A DNA stretch of 64,000 nt from an uncultured Spirochaetales bacterium (GTDB taxonomy: Bacteria; Spirochaetota; Spirochaetia; Sphaerochaetales; Sphaerochaetaceae): positions 20,165 through 84,164 of the forward strand of contig CASDRY010000038.1 in assembly GCA_949283235.1 (NCBI GenBank), read 5' to 3'. The translations under genes and the position numbers were made by a program. Positions 8,053 to 15,709 of this stretch are shown here, piece after piece. The notes under the pieces were generated by a model. It searched no databases. It was not told the DNA's origin and worked only from the letters and a program-made list of their open reading frames with translations. Numbering within the stretch: position 1 is the stretch's first letter; each line of letters starts with the position of its first letter.

Positions 8053-10185
8053 TCATTTTGTCCCGTCTCTGTCAATTACCTGCATATCAGCAATAAGAAG
8101 CTGTTCCTTCTCAACTCCCTTCCAGTAGTTTATCTCAGGAGAGAAGACAACACTGACATGAGAGCCTTTCTTAAAGCTTTCCCTGTCATGGGGCTCCCAC
8201 CAGAGCGCTGGCCAGGAATACGTTCCATAACGAAGGGAGAAACGCATCAGACGCTGGTCCTGCTTTGAAGGGGTAATATCTGTAATAACCGCCTCTTTTA
8301 TATAAAGCTTCAGCATCTCATTCTCCTGGCCATATGGCTCAAGCATTGAAGACAATCTCCAGAGCCCTGTTGTCATATACTCTGGAGGAATCTGAGCATC
8401 TACCGTTATCTCGGGAGAAGCTGCTGCAACCTCATCCATTGTCAAGATAACGCTCTCCATCATCTGTATGAACTGATCTTTGTTTTCATATGGCAGAGAG
8501 AAACCAGCTGCACAGCGGTGTCCTCCATAATCATCGAAGAAAGCAGAGAATGTAGAGAGAAAAGCTTTAGCATCGTATTTATCAGAGCATCTCACGGATC
8601 CTGAAATTCTTTCATTCTCAACTGTAGCCATTACAATGGAAGGAACACCATACTCCTTCGAGAGCTTTGACGCGATAGCTCCTGTCAGGCCCCTCGGAAC
8701 TGCCTCATCTTCGACTATGACGAACTTTCCCTCAAGCTTCTCATAGCTTTCCCGAGCCTTATCCCTTACAAGGGAAAGGGTGTTCTCCTCATTCGCCTGA
8801 CGCTGCTTATTCATAGAGAGAAGATTCTCGGTAAGCCCATCTGCTTCAGCAGGGTCTTCTGAGATCAGAAGGGAAAAAGCATCCATTGGATGGCCAAGCC
8901 TGCCCGCTGCGTTGAGAACCGGAGAGATATAGAATGAGATATCACGTGTATTGATTCTCTTTCCGCTTAAGTTCTGTCTTCCAAGCATTGACTGCAAACA
9001 CATCACAGGTTTTTCCGAAAGAAGACGAAGACCTCGTTTCACAATAAGCCTGTTCTCATCCTTCATAGGCATCAAATCTGCAATCGTGCCTATAGCTGCA
9101 AGCTGCATAAGGGTATCATAATCCTTTGAAAGGGATGGATAGGTGTAAATCGATACAGATCTGAAAAGAGAGACAAGCGTCTCGATTTCCTTATCTCCAT
9201 CACTGTATTTTGCAGCCCTGGAAAGCACCGAGAGATCAAAGAGCGAATGAGAACGCGTGCGTGGCATCATAGCTTCAAGCTTTGGCCTTATATCCACGAG
9301 TGAGATATCCACACCATCACCGAAAGCACGGCGAAGCATCTTCTTCTCAGTGTCCTCATCAAGGACTATTATCGGTAGATTGACAGCAAGGAAATCCATC
9401 AACCTGTCCTTTGATGAGGAAAGGCCATCGCCTTCGACAATCTCCTCTGTAATCCTGTCTATCTCGATAAGATTCTCAAGCCTTACAGCATTTATCCTTA
9501 TAGAACCATTTCTAGGCTCCGCATGAAGGACTATGCACTCACTTCCATACAAAGGCGTTCTGGAAAAAGAGAGCGCCCAGATCATCTTTGCAGCTACAGC
9601 ACAGCCAGCGAGCTCTGAAAAGCCATACCCAGATCCAGGGATTTTAGGATCGAAAATCGCGACTGCACCAGGAAGCTCCTCCGAAGGGATATGATGATCA
9701 AGAACAATGACATCTACCCCGCTCTTCTGAAGCGTCTTTATCTCATCGAGTGCTGAGATACCATTGTCTACAGTTATAAGGAGGGTGTACTCCTTCTCCA
9801 GTATTTCATTGACGATATCGTCGGTAAGGCCATATGGCTCATCACCCTCTGGAAGCCTTACCGCAAGATTCTTAGCTCCAAGGCTCTTAAGCCCACGATA
9901 GAGAATCGCGGAACCTGTAACACCATCCACATCCCTATCTCCGAAGACAAGGATCTTCTCGTTCTCCTCAATCGCCTCGTTAATTCGCTCTATAGCTGTA
10001 TGGACATCATCGCATTCAAGCGGGGAATGCTGGTAAACAGTATCTGTTTCAAGGTAATAGACAGCATCCTCTGCTTTCTCAAGTCCACGTCTCTCAAGAA
10101 TTGTCGCAGAAAGCAGGTCAAGAGAGAAACGTTCCTTCAATGCCCTGACCTTTCCAGGATCGGACACCGGTATCCTTATATCCAT
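8053..10185 (-). CDS. recJ: Single-stranded-DNA-specific exonuclease RecJ
   Basis: 5'-3' single-strand exonuclease of the DHH phosphoesterase superfamily, acting with RecFOR recombination and mismatch repair. Metal-binding motifs are visible: VFGDRDVDGVTG near residue 80, TVDNG, LDHHIP near 163, and the RecJ-specific SPVLNAAGRLGHP; the DHHA1 domain shows DYGGHRCAAGF. At 710 residues it has the extra C-terminal OB-like region. A GGGGATGAT ribosome binding site lies just before the ATG. It starts eight bases after recO, so the two recombination genes are probably co-transcribed and rpsU may belong to the same unit. Confidence 0.93.
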   Translation of the reverse strand: MDIRIPVSDPGKVRALKERFSLDLLSATILERRGLEKAEDAVYYLETDTVYQHSPLECDDVHTAIERINEAIEENEKILVFGDRDVDGVTGSAILYRGLKSLGAKNLAVRLPEGDEPYGLTDDIVNEILEKEYTLLITVDNGISALDEIKTLQKSGVDVIVLDHHIPSEELPGAVAIFDPKIPGSGYGFSELAGCAVAAKMIWALSFSRTPLYGSECIVLHAEPRNGSIRINAVRLENLIEIDRITEEIVEGDGLSSSKDRLMDFLAVNLPIIVLDEDTEKKMLRRAFGDGVDISLVDIRPKLEAMMPRTRSHSLFDLSVLSRAAKYSDGDKEIETLVSLFRSVSIYTYPSLSKDYDTLMQLAAIGTIADLMPMKDENRLIVKRGLRLLSEKPVMCLQSMLGRQNLSGKRINTRDISFYISPVLNAAGRLGHPMDAFSLLISEDPAEADGLTENLLSMNKQRQANEENTLSLVRDKARESYEKLEGKFVIVEDEAVPRGLTGAIASKLSKEYGVPSIVMATVENERISGSVRCSDKYDAKAFLSTFSAFFDDYGGHRCAAGFSLPYENKDQFIQMMESVILTMDEVAAASPEITVDAQIPPEYMTTGLWRLSSMLEPYGQENEMLKLYIKEAVITDITPSKQDQRLMRFSLRYGTYSWPALWWEPHDRESFKKGSHVSVVFSPEINYWKGVEKEQLLIADMQVIDRDGTK

Positions 10186-10193
10186 ATCATCCC

Positions 10194-10922
10194 CTAAATC
10201 TTCCAGATACCATATTCAAGGCTTCTAAGCTTTCCCGGAAAGGAAAAAGGAAGAGTTCTCAGAAGGTATCGGAATATCCTGTGCTCCTGATTCTCTGATA
10301 CAACAAGGGAAAGAGATGATGAGAAACTAAGCTCAAGAGATCTCTTAAGATAAGCCCTGGCATTCGGAGGCAGAAGCAGCGTACCGCCCATAGTATCACA
10401 GTCAGGGCAGACAGGAACACCCTCGGAGGAAGAAAAGCCAAGAACATCATCATCTCCATAAACTCTTCCGCAGACTGGACAGGTAATATAATCAGCACTG
10501 AGTCCTTCCAAAGAAAGGAAGTGTATGATGAATTCGACTGTAACCTTCTCGAAATTCTCATCTTCAAGTGCATCGAGCGCGGATGCGAAAAGAGCATAAA
10601 GCTCAGGCTCTGCGCTTTTTCCGGTAAGGATAAGATCTGAAAAAAGCATAGCAGCTTGCATCTTGTCGAGATCTTCAGATATTTCATCATGGGTTGAGAT
10701 AACATCTATATCCTTCAGTGTCATTCCGCTTCTTCCCTTCTCGAGCGAGAATGTTCCTTCTGTATATAGTGGGGCTTTCACGCATCTGATGCTTTTCCTG
10801 GCGCCATAGGAAACAACATTGACAATTCCCATCGAGGGGGAAAAGAGAGTCAGAAGCCTATCACGCTCCCTTATCTTTGTGCTCCTTATTACAATGGCAA
10901 GCCCTTTGCTTTCCCTTTCCAT
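10194..10922 (-). CDS. recO: DNA repair protein RecO
   Basis: Single-strand annealing and RecA-loading mediator of the RecFOR pathway. The N-terminal OB fold begins MERESKGLAIVIRSTKIRE and carries a typical LLTLFSPSMGIVNVVSYGAR segment; a zinc-finger-like CPVCGRVY...CPDC lies in the C-terminal half, as in many RecO proteins. Length of 242 is normal. The frame extends 15 codons further upstream, but ATG 10922 matches the family N-terminus. No Shine-Dalgarno sequence precedes it; a well-spaced TTGACT/TATCCT promoter ends seven bases upstream, implying a leaderless transcript. It heads the recO-recJ(-rpsU) unit and is divergent from the Lnb-domain gene. Confidence 0.9.
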   Translation of the reverse strand: MERESKGLAIVIRSTKIRERDRLLTLFSPSMGIVNVVSYGARKSIRCVKAPLYTEGTFSLEKGRSGMTLKDIDVISTHDEISEDLDKMQAAMLFSDLILTGKSAEPELYALFASALDALEDENFEKVTVEFIIHFLSLEGLSADYITCPVCGRVYGDDDVLGFSSSEGVPVCPDCDTMGGTLLLPPNARAYLKRSLELSFSSSLSLVVSENQEHRIFRYLLRTLPFSFPGKLRSLEYGIWKI

Positions 10923-10929
10923 ACCAATG

Positions 10930-10958
10930 AGGATAGAAAGAGTGATGAGTGAAGTCAA
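10930..10958 (-). promoter_or_regulatory. Putative leaderless promoter of recO
   Basis: On the minus strand TTGACT (10953-10958), 17-base spacer and TATCCT (10930-10935) stand seven bases before the recO ATG. No ribosome binding site lies between. Confidence 0.65.
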
Positions 10959-10966
10959 CAATTGCA

Positions 10967-10995
10967 TTGGCTATCATATTCGATGGTGCTATCAT
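10967..10995 (+). promoter_or_regulatory. Putative leaderless promoter of the Lnb-domain gene
   Basis: TTGGCT (10967-10972), 17-base spacer and TATCAT (10990-10995) with an extended TGC stand six bases before ATG 11002. It is back to back with the recO promoter, only eight bases from its -35 box. Confidence 0.6.
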
Positions 10996-11001
10996 CGACA
11001 T

Positions 11002-12306
11002 ATGCGTTCCCTTGTTTCGATTCTTCTGTTTCTATTCTCTATCCAGATAGCCTCTGCAGCATCTTTTACTGGAGGAATTCCAATCAGGGAAGATCTCTTC
11101 TGGAGCGAAGAGGAGCTTTCCAAGGTAGATTTCACCTCACCTCTTACAGATGAGGAAAGAGACTACTATGAGAATACCCACATATATGTAGTAACCGCCT
11201 CCCCCTCTGAACCTGTATATGTCTTCTTCGGTCATGCGGGAATCGTTGTTGCTACTCCTGACACACCAGAGGTCATGTTTGATTACGGCACATTCAGATT
11301 CAATGATAGTTTCTACACGAACTTCATATTCGGACGTCTTTATTACAGCGTAATCGAAAGCTATGCTTCTTTCAGATATAATGACTTTATCGCAACAGAC
11401 AGGACTATAAAGAAGATCGAATTGATGCTGACTCCAGAAGCGAAAAAAGCTGTAATAGGATTCCTTGCCTACAATGTGCTCCCTGAGAATGAGACATATC
11501 TTTATCACTACTATAAGGATAACTGCGCAACAAGGCTCAGGGATATCTATAATGCGGCAACTGATGGGGAATTCAGGGAATGGGCGGAAAGCATTGATAC
11601 AGGAAAGAGCTTCAGAGCCTGGTCAACCCCTTATATGTCGAGATCTCTGTTCTTCGCATTCATCCTGAATTATCTGCAAGGGCCTTCAATAGATGAACCT
11701 ATCTCACTATATGAAGCCTGCTTCCTGCCAGATGTCCTTCTTAAAGCTATAGAGGAGTATGAGGGTATCACGGCAGATACCATATACCAGACAAAGACAA
11801 GGGAGGACACACCGGAGCGTTATAGCCTTGCCATTCATTCCCTTCCTATCTCAATTGCATTCGGTATCATCATCATGCTGTCAGCCTCGAAAAGGAAAGG
11901 AATAAGAATACTCTCTGATATCATCGCGGGCTTTGCATGGCTTTTCATGGGAGTGTTAGCCTTGGTGCTCCTCTTTATGATGGCTTTTACAAATCATGAT
12001 GTCACATACGGAAACTGGAATATTCTTATAATATCTCCATTTGTTCTGGCCCTTTCCATTCTGCACTTCTCATCATGCGGAAGAAGAGAAAAAAGAAAGA
12101 GCATCGGAAGGCTATCCCGTCTGATGCTCATAACAGCAGTTTCAATGCTCATCCTCAAAGGATGCTTACTGGACATCATGATAGAGAACAATATTGCATT
12201 CTATATCTTCGCAATCATTGCTTACTCAGCTGAATATGCCGTCAGCGCACTATCCTCGTACCATTCAACCCGTTCATTGCGTCCGAGATATGTTCAGGGT
12301 CAGTAA
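11002..12306 (+). CDS. Lnb/DUF4105-domain membrane protein
   Basis: Begins MRSLVSILLFLFSIQIASA, a clear signal peptide. Residues of about 60-260 carry the DUF4105 (Lnb N-terminal periplasmic) pattern: FFGHAGIVV, then YNDFIATDR, and the conserved YYKDNCATRLRDIY with its Cys. The C-terminal third contains about five hydrophobic helices, so the domain is probably anchored and faces the periplasm. The family resembles NlpC/P60-like thiol hydrolases (GHA His plus NC Cys), but no substrate is established and I infer none. The frame runs upstream to 10819; the signal peptide and promoter place the start at 11002. Its last 65 bases overlap the convergent carbamate kinase. Confidence 0.75.
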   Translation: MRSLVSILLFLFSIQIASAASFTGGIPIREDLFWSEEELSKVDFTSPLTDEERDYYENTHIYVVTASPSEPVYVFFGHAGIVVATPDTPEVMFDYGTFRFNDSFYTNFIFGRLYYSVIESYASFRYNDFIATDRTIKKIELMLTPEAKKAVIGFLAYNVLPENETYLYHYYKDNCATRLRDIYNAATDGEFREWAESIDTGKSFRAWSTPYMSRSLFFAFILNYLQGPSIDEPISLYEACFLPDVLLKAIEEYEGITADTIYQTKTREDTPERYSLAIHSLPISIAFGIIIMLSASKRKGIRILSDIIAGFAWLFMGVLALVLLFMMAFTNHDVTYGNWNILIISPFVLALSILHFSSCGRREKRKSIGRLSRLMLITAVSMLILKGCLLDIMIENNIAFYIFAIIAYSAEYAVSALSSYHSTRSLRPRYVQGQ

Positions 12307-13186
12307 TCATTCCAAGTTTTCCTGTGCTTTCCACATAGTCGATAATTGCCTGGATCTTCGGAAGCATTGACCCTGGAGCGAACTGACCTTCATCTGAGTA
12401 TTTCCTTGCCTCAGCTACAGTCATTTCATCTATCGCTCTCTGGGTTGGCTTGTTGTAATCGAGGCATACTTTCTCGACAGCAGTAGAGATGATGAAAGCA
12501 TCGGCATCCAGAGCTTTTGCGAGAATTGCTGCAGCAAGGTCCTTGTCTATTACAGCCTCCTTTCCCCAGAGCGCTCCTTCCTCATCCCTGACTACAGGAA
12601 TTCCACCACCACCAGCAGCTATAACAGTTGCGCCACTATCTGCAAGGAAACGGATTGTATCAAGTTCCACAATTGATTTTGGCTTCGGGGAAGGAACAAC
12701 TCTCCTCCACCCTCTTCCAGCATCTTCCTTTACATCCCATCCGAATGAAGCTCTATGCTCTGCAGCATCTTCTGCGGTCATGAAAGAACCAATCGGCTTT
12801 GTAGGATTATTGAAAGATGGATCATCAGGGCTAACCTCCACCTGAGTAACAACAGTGAGAGCCCTGTTCTTCATACCACGCTTGATGAATTCATTATCCA
12901 AGGCTTTCTGCAACTGATAACCAATCGCTCCCTGGGTATCTGCAACACAGGAATCAAGAGGAACTGCATGAAGAATCTTTCTTGCATACTCTGAGCGAAG
13001 AAGGATATACCCAACCTGCGGTCCATTTCCATGGACAATAACAACACGATGGCCGCTTTCAATGATATCAGCGATATGATGAGCTGTCTTCTCAGCAGCA
13101 CGATACTGTGCATCCACAGTTACTTTCTTAGGGTCCTCTATAAGTGAATTACCTCCGATGGCAATTACTATCAGCTTTCCTGTCAT
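12242..13186 (-). CDS. arcC: Carbamate kinase
   Basis: Amino-acid-kinase-fold enzyme that interconverts carbamoyl phosphate plus ADP with carbamate plus ATP, yielding ATP in arginine, agmatine or purine fermentation. Family features: IAIGGNSLI at the N-terminus, HGNGPQVGYILLRSE, VVTQVEVSPDDP, AAGGGGIPVV and the C-terminal APGSMLPKIQA. Length of 314 is normal. GGAGG precedes the ATG. Neither arginine deiminase nor ornithine carbamoyltransferase lies nearby, so the source of carbamoyl phosphate is not indicated. The 3' end overlaps the Lnb-domain gene by 65 bases on the opposite strand. Confidence 0.94.
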   Translation of the reverse strand: MTGKLIVIAIGGNSLIEDPKKVTVDAQYRAAEKTAHHIADIIESGHRVVIVHGNGPQVGYILLRSEYARKILHAVPLDSCVADTQGAIGYQLQKALDNEFIKRGMKNRALTVVTQVEVSPDDPSFNNPTKPIGSFMTAEDAAEHRASFGWDVKEDAGRGWRRVVPSPKPKSIVELDTIRFLADSGATVIAAGGGGIPVVRDEEGALWGKEAVIDKDLAAAILAKALDADAFIISTAVEKVCLDYNKPTQRAIDEMTVAEARKYSDEGQFAPGSMLPKIQAIIDYVESTGKLGMITDPEHISDAMNGLNGTRIVR

Positions 13187-13632
13187 TTAGGCCTCCGATT
13201 AGAGATTATCACAGATGCAACAAAATGCAACGAAAAAAGGCGTTTAAAGCCTATTGCATTCTATATGAAGTACCAGCCGATTCCCGCCTTCTGTTATTTC
13301 AGTTCGGATGTATTCATAGGGTTGAAGGCTATAATTTGTTCAAAGAGCATGTGTTCGTTCCTATGTTTTTTTGTTGTGGTAAACAAACTTCAGAACTCAC
13401 ATGCTCTTCTTTTCAATCTCTATTCCTCATCCCTCAACTTTCCGTGAAGAACCTGCATCAGTCATCACTTCATCTGTATCTAAAGACAAATCTCTTTTAA
13501 TGATAGATTGAATCAGTACATAACCTCAGACCAGAAGCATACCGACATTCTAGCCAAATCGAGCATCGTTATCGCATTATTTAATGGAACCTTTGGGGAA
13601 TGAATATTTTCCCTCATTCTGGACGGATGTTC
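13187..13632 (+). other. Non-coding stretch with an 11-bp inverted repeat
   Basis: No credible gene in either strand; frames here are short and unrelated to known families. A perfect 11-bp inverted repeat, AAGAGCATGTG (13343-13353) and CACATGCTCTT (13398-13408), encloses 44 bases. It borders the decayed region and may be an erosion product. Confidence 0.4.
13343..13408. repeat. 11-bp perfect inverted repeat
   Basis: AAGAGCATGTG and its reverse complement are separated by a 44-base, T-rich spacer. No tract typical of a terminator follows directly on either strand. Function unknown. Confidence 0.55.
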
Positions 13633-14832
13633 TCATCCGAGATAGCTAAGTGGATTTCCGAGAAGGAACTCCTCCAGAGGAATTGCCAGCGAACCAGCAT
13701 CAGCCTTTGCGGATACGGAAAATACCTTGCTTTCAGGGTATCTCTTCAGAAAAGCATCCATGCCTTTCCCATATGTCCTGCCTCCGCTTTTCACCTCAAA
13801 TGCGACTGCAGAATACTCATTGTACAGGACGAAATCCACCTCATTCTGCTTCTCCCTCCAGTAGCCAAGACTGACATCTTCCCCTACAACCGAGTTCAGA
13901 AGCTGCGTTCCCACTGCAGATTCCACAAGGCGACCCCAAAACGTGTCATCAACCTTTGCCCTTGCAAAATCCATCGGGTGTCTCGATGACATCAATGCAT
14001 TGTTGAAGACCTGCAGCTTCGGGCTTGAGGCACGCTTTCGAACCTCACTTCCAGAATACTTCTGCAGACCTGCAAGGAGACCGCTCTGCCTGAGCAAGTC
14101 GAGGTAATATGCCAGCGTCGTCGTGTTCCCAGCATCGGACAGCTGCCCCAGCATGTGTTCGAATGGCATGATCTGACCGGAATAATATGAACCGAGTTCC
14201 ATGAGCTGTCTCAGCAGTGCCGGTTTCTGAATTGGTGTGAGCATGAGGATATCCTTTGTCAGGCTCGGTTCCATGATTGAATCGCGTATGTATGCCTTCC
14301 AGCGCTTCTCGTCTCCTATAAGGTCGGCAGGACCAGGATACGATCCAAAGTATATGAACTCATCAAGCGAGAAACCGAAGACCTCCTTCATCTCAGAGTA
14401 AGACCAGTGGGGAACGTGAATCAGTTCAAACCGCCCTTGGAGGGATTCTGAGAGACCCTTCATAAGAAGAAGCCGGGATGAGCCAGACAGGACCGCCTTT
14501 ACATTCACTCCTGTTTTCTTGTCCTCATCCCACAGCTTCTTCACGGCTTCGCTCCAGTTGGCGATCTTCTGTATTTCGTCAACCACGATCAGCGCTTCAC
14601 CATGCTGCTTTGCAAGGATTCTGGCCCTGTCCCATATGCCTTTCAGCCATGCATCTCCTGAAACAGTGATATCATCAGCGCTTTCAGAGACATATGGAAT
14701 CTCCAGCGTCGATAATACGTCAGCGATAATCGTGCTTTTTCCAACCTGCCTCGGGCCTGCGAGGACCTCTATGAATCGTCTCTTCTCCCTGAGTCTGTTC
14801 CTGAGTATTTCCGTGTATCTGGTTCGCTCCAT
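13633..14832 (-). CDS. AAA ATPase with DUF4143 C-terminal domain
   Basis: Member of the AAA_14/DUF4143 ATPases, common as solitary accessory genes in anaerobes; function is not established. Walker A is AGPRQVGKSTI near residue 25, Walker B is LIVVDEIQKI near 100, sensor-like VLSGSSR follows, and the C-terminal part has the nuclease-like pattern YWREKQNEVDFVLY...AFEVKSG, resembling restriction-endonuclease-fold proteins. Length of 399 is normal. AGAGGCG precedes the ATG. Its base composition looks higher in G and C than the neighbours, and it sits among gene fragments, which suggests acquisition. A four-half-site palindromic array lies immediately upstream. Confidence 0.85.
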   Translation of the reverse strand: MERTRYTEILRNRLREKRRFIEVLAGPRQVGKSTIIADVLSTLEIPYVSESADDITVSGDAWLKGIWDRARILAKQHGEALIVVDEIQKIANWSEAVKKLWDEDKKTGVNVKAVLSGSSRLLLMKGLSESLQGRFELIHVPHWSYSEMKEVFGFSLDEFIYFGSYPGPADLIGDEKRWKAYIRDSIMEPSLTKDILMLTPIQKPALLRQLMELGSYYSGQIMPFEHMLGQLSDAGNTTTLAYYLDLLRQSGLLAGLQKYSGSEVRKRASSPKLQVFNNALMSSRHPMDFARAKVDDTFWGRLVESAVGTQLLNSVVGEDVSLGYWREKQNEVDFVLYNEYSAVAFEVKSGGRTYGKGMDAFLKRYPESKVFSVSAKADAGSLAIPLEEFLLGNPLSYLG

Positions 14833-14847
14833 ATCGCCTCTTTTTAA

Positions 14848-14890
14848 TTATCTCAGTGCATTGAGATAATTATCTCAATACGTTGAGTAA
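14848..14890. promoter_or_regulatory. Palindromic operator-like array upstream of the DUF4143 ATPase
   Basis: Half-sites TTATCTCA (14848), TGAGATAA (14862), TTATCTCA (14870) and TGAGTAA (14884) alternate in orientation. The middle two form a perfect 20-bp palindrome at 14860-14879. The unit repeats every 22 bases, about two helical turns, ending 15 bases before the ATG at 14832. Confidence 0.6.
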
Positions 14891-15050
14891 ATCATACAAT
14901 AGTGAACCAGTTTCTTCAATGATATTCTTCCAGCATAGCACATCCGCATTGAGAAGTTTTCAATTACATTAGATACTAATTTAGTATCAGCCAAGTAATT
15001 ATTTCATTGTCACAATAATAGGAATGATACATATATCTGTTTTAAAGGTT

Positions 15051-15227
15051 TTACACTGATAGGAAAAATCTCAAATAAATCCCAGCTTCCTTTGCTGTCT
15101 TTGTCATACCTTTTGCTCTTGCTACTGTATCTATCGCTTTGATAAGCGCAGCAGGATCATTTACTTTTATGGCCTCATCAAGGCAAAGAGTCTGAAGCTT
15201 ATCAGTATCAAGGTATTTCCTATCCAT
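15051..15227 (-). pseudogene. Truncated HTH antitoxin of an addiction module
   Basis: A 58-codon frame beginning MDRKYLDTDKLQTLCLDEAI continues VNDPAALIKAIDTVARAKGMTKTAKEAGI, which matches the N-terminal two thirds of the putative addiction-module antidote (HigA-like) family. The family continues with a recognition helix of the type SRESLYKAL and a GNP segment; here the frame runs instead into YLRFFLSV and stops. It is therefore a decayed gene or at most a truncated protein. No partner toxin of the HigB/RelE type is visible upstream. It lies tail-inward between the DUF4143 ATPase and the AlbA-type fragment. Confidence 0.65.
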
Positions 15228-15285
15228 AATCTATAATAGTTCCATCTAAAAATCCATACCATGATTTCGGTATAACAGAAAATAA

Positions 15286-15615
15286 AGAATAAAAAATTAT
15301 GGCCTTAAAGAACCTTTATTCGAGGACCTCGATGGCAGATTCAGGGTTACAATTTATAGGAGAAAAGCCACTTTTGACGATTATGGTGTTGTTTATCCAA
15401 CCTTGAATGAAAAAAGCCCGAGCTATAATTCTCATGCTACAGAAAACAAAATACTTTCACTCCTGAAAGAACACCCTGATATCACACAGCAAAAACTATC
15501 TGATTATACACATATGAGCATCATCACCATTAAACGCATAATGAAAAAGCTTCAGGAAGAAAGCAAAATAAAACGTGTAGGCAATAACCGCAAAGGGCAC
15601 TGGATGGTACTGTGA
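15286..15615 (+). pseudogene. 3' fragment of an AlbA_2/Schlafen-type ATP-binding regulator
   Basis: The open frame starts after a stop at 15283 without a normal start codon. It reads GLKEPLFEDLDGRFRVTIYRR, equivalent to the end of the AlbA_2/HATPase region in the family often annotated as putative DNA-binding or RecG-like regulator, and then a C-terminal winged helix: TENKILSLLKEH, ITQQKLSDYTHMSIITIKRI, IKRVGNNRKGHWMVL. A TTG at 15403 could start a 70-residue HTH protein, but the continuous family match upstream shows that it is the tail of a longer gene of which about 80 percent is missing. Confidence 0.7.
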
Positions 15616-15663
15616 AAGTACATGTATCCCCTATCCGCAATTCTAAATGAGCTTATAAGCAGC

Positions 15664-15703
15664 TTTTAAAAGCCATAGCCTTCTCTCATTTAAAGCTATG
15701 GCT
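15664..15703 (-). terminator. Rho-independent terminator of the glucuronidase gene
   Basis: AGCCATAGC (15671-15679) and GCTATGGCT (15695-15703) form a 9-bp stem with a 15-base loop; on the minus strand TTTTAAAA follows. It lies seven bases past the stop codon of the GH2 gene. Confidence 0.65.
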
Positions 15704-15709
15704 ATTGAA

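Noticed and set aside
10819..11001. N-terminal extension of the Lnb-domain protein
   Set aside because: It would put 61 residues before a clear signal peptide and lies antisense to recO and its promoter.
13233..13252. AGGC/GCCT hairpin with T-run on the minus strand upstream of arcC
   Set aside because: Only four paired bases; too weak to call a terminator.
13144..13500. Plus-strand frame of 118 codons after arcC
   Set aside because: It begins inside arcC on the opposite strand, has no ribosome binding site and shows no family pattern.
15403..15615. Stand-alone 70-residue HTH protein starting at TTG
   Set aside because: The same frame continues upstream with family-specific sequence to 15286, so this is the tail of a broken larger gene.
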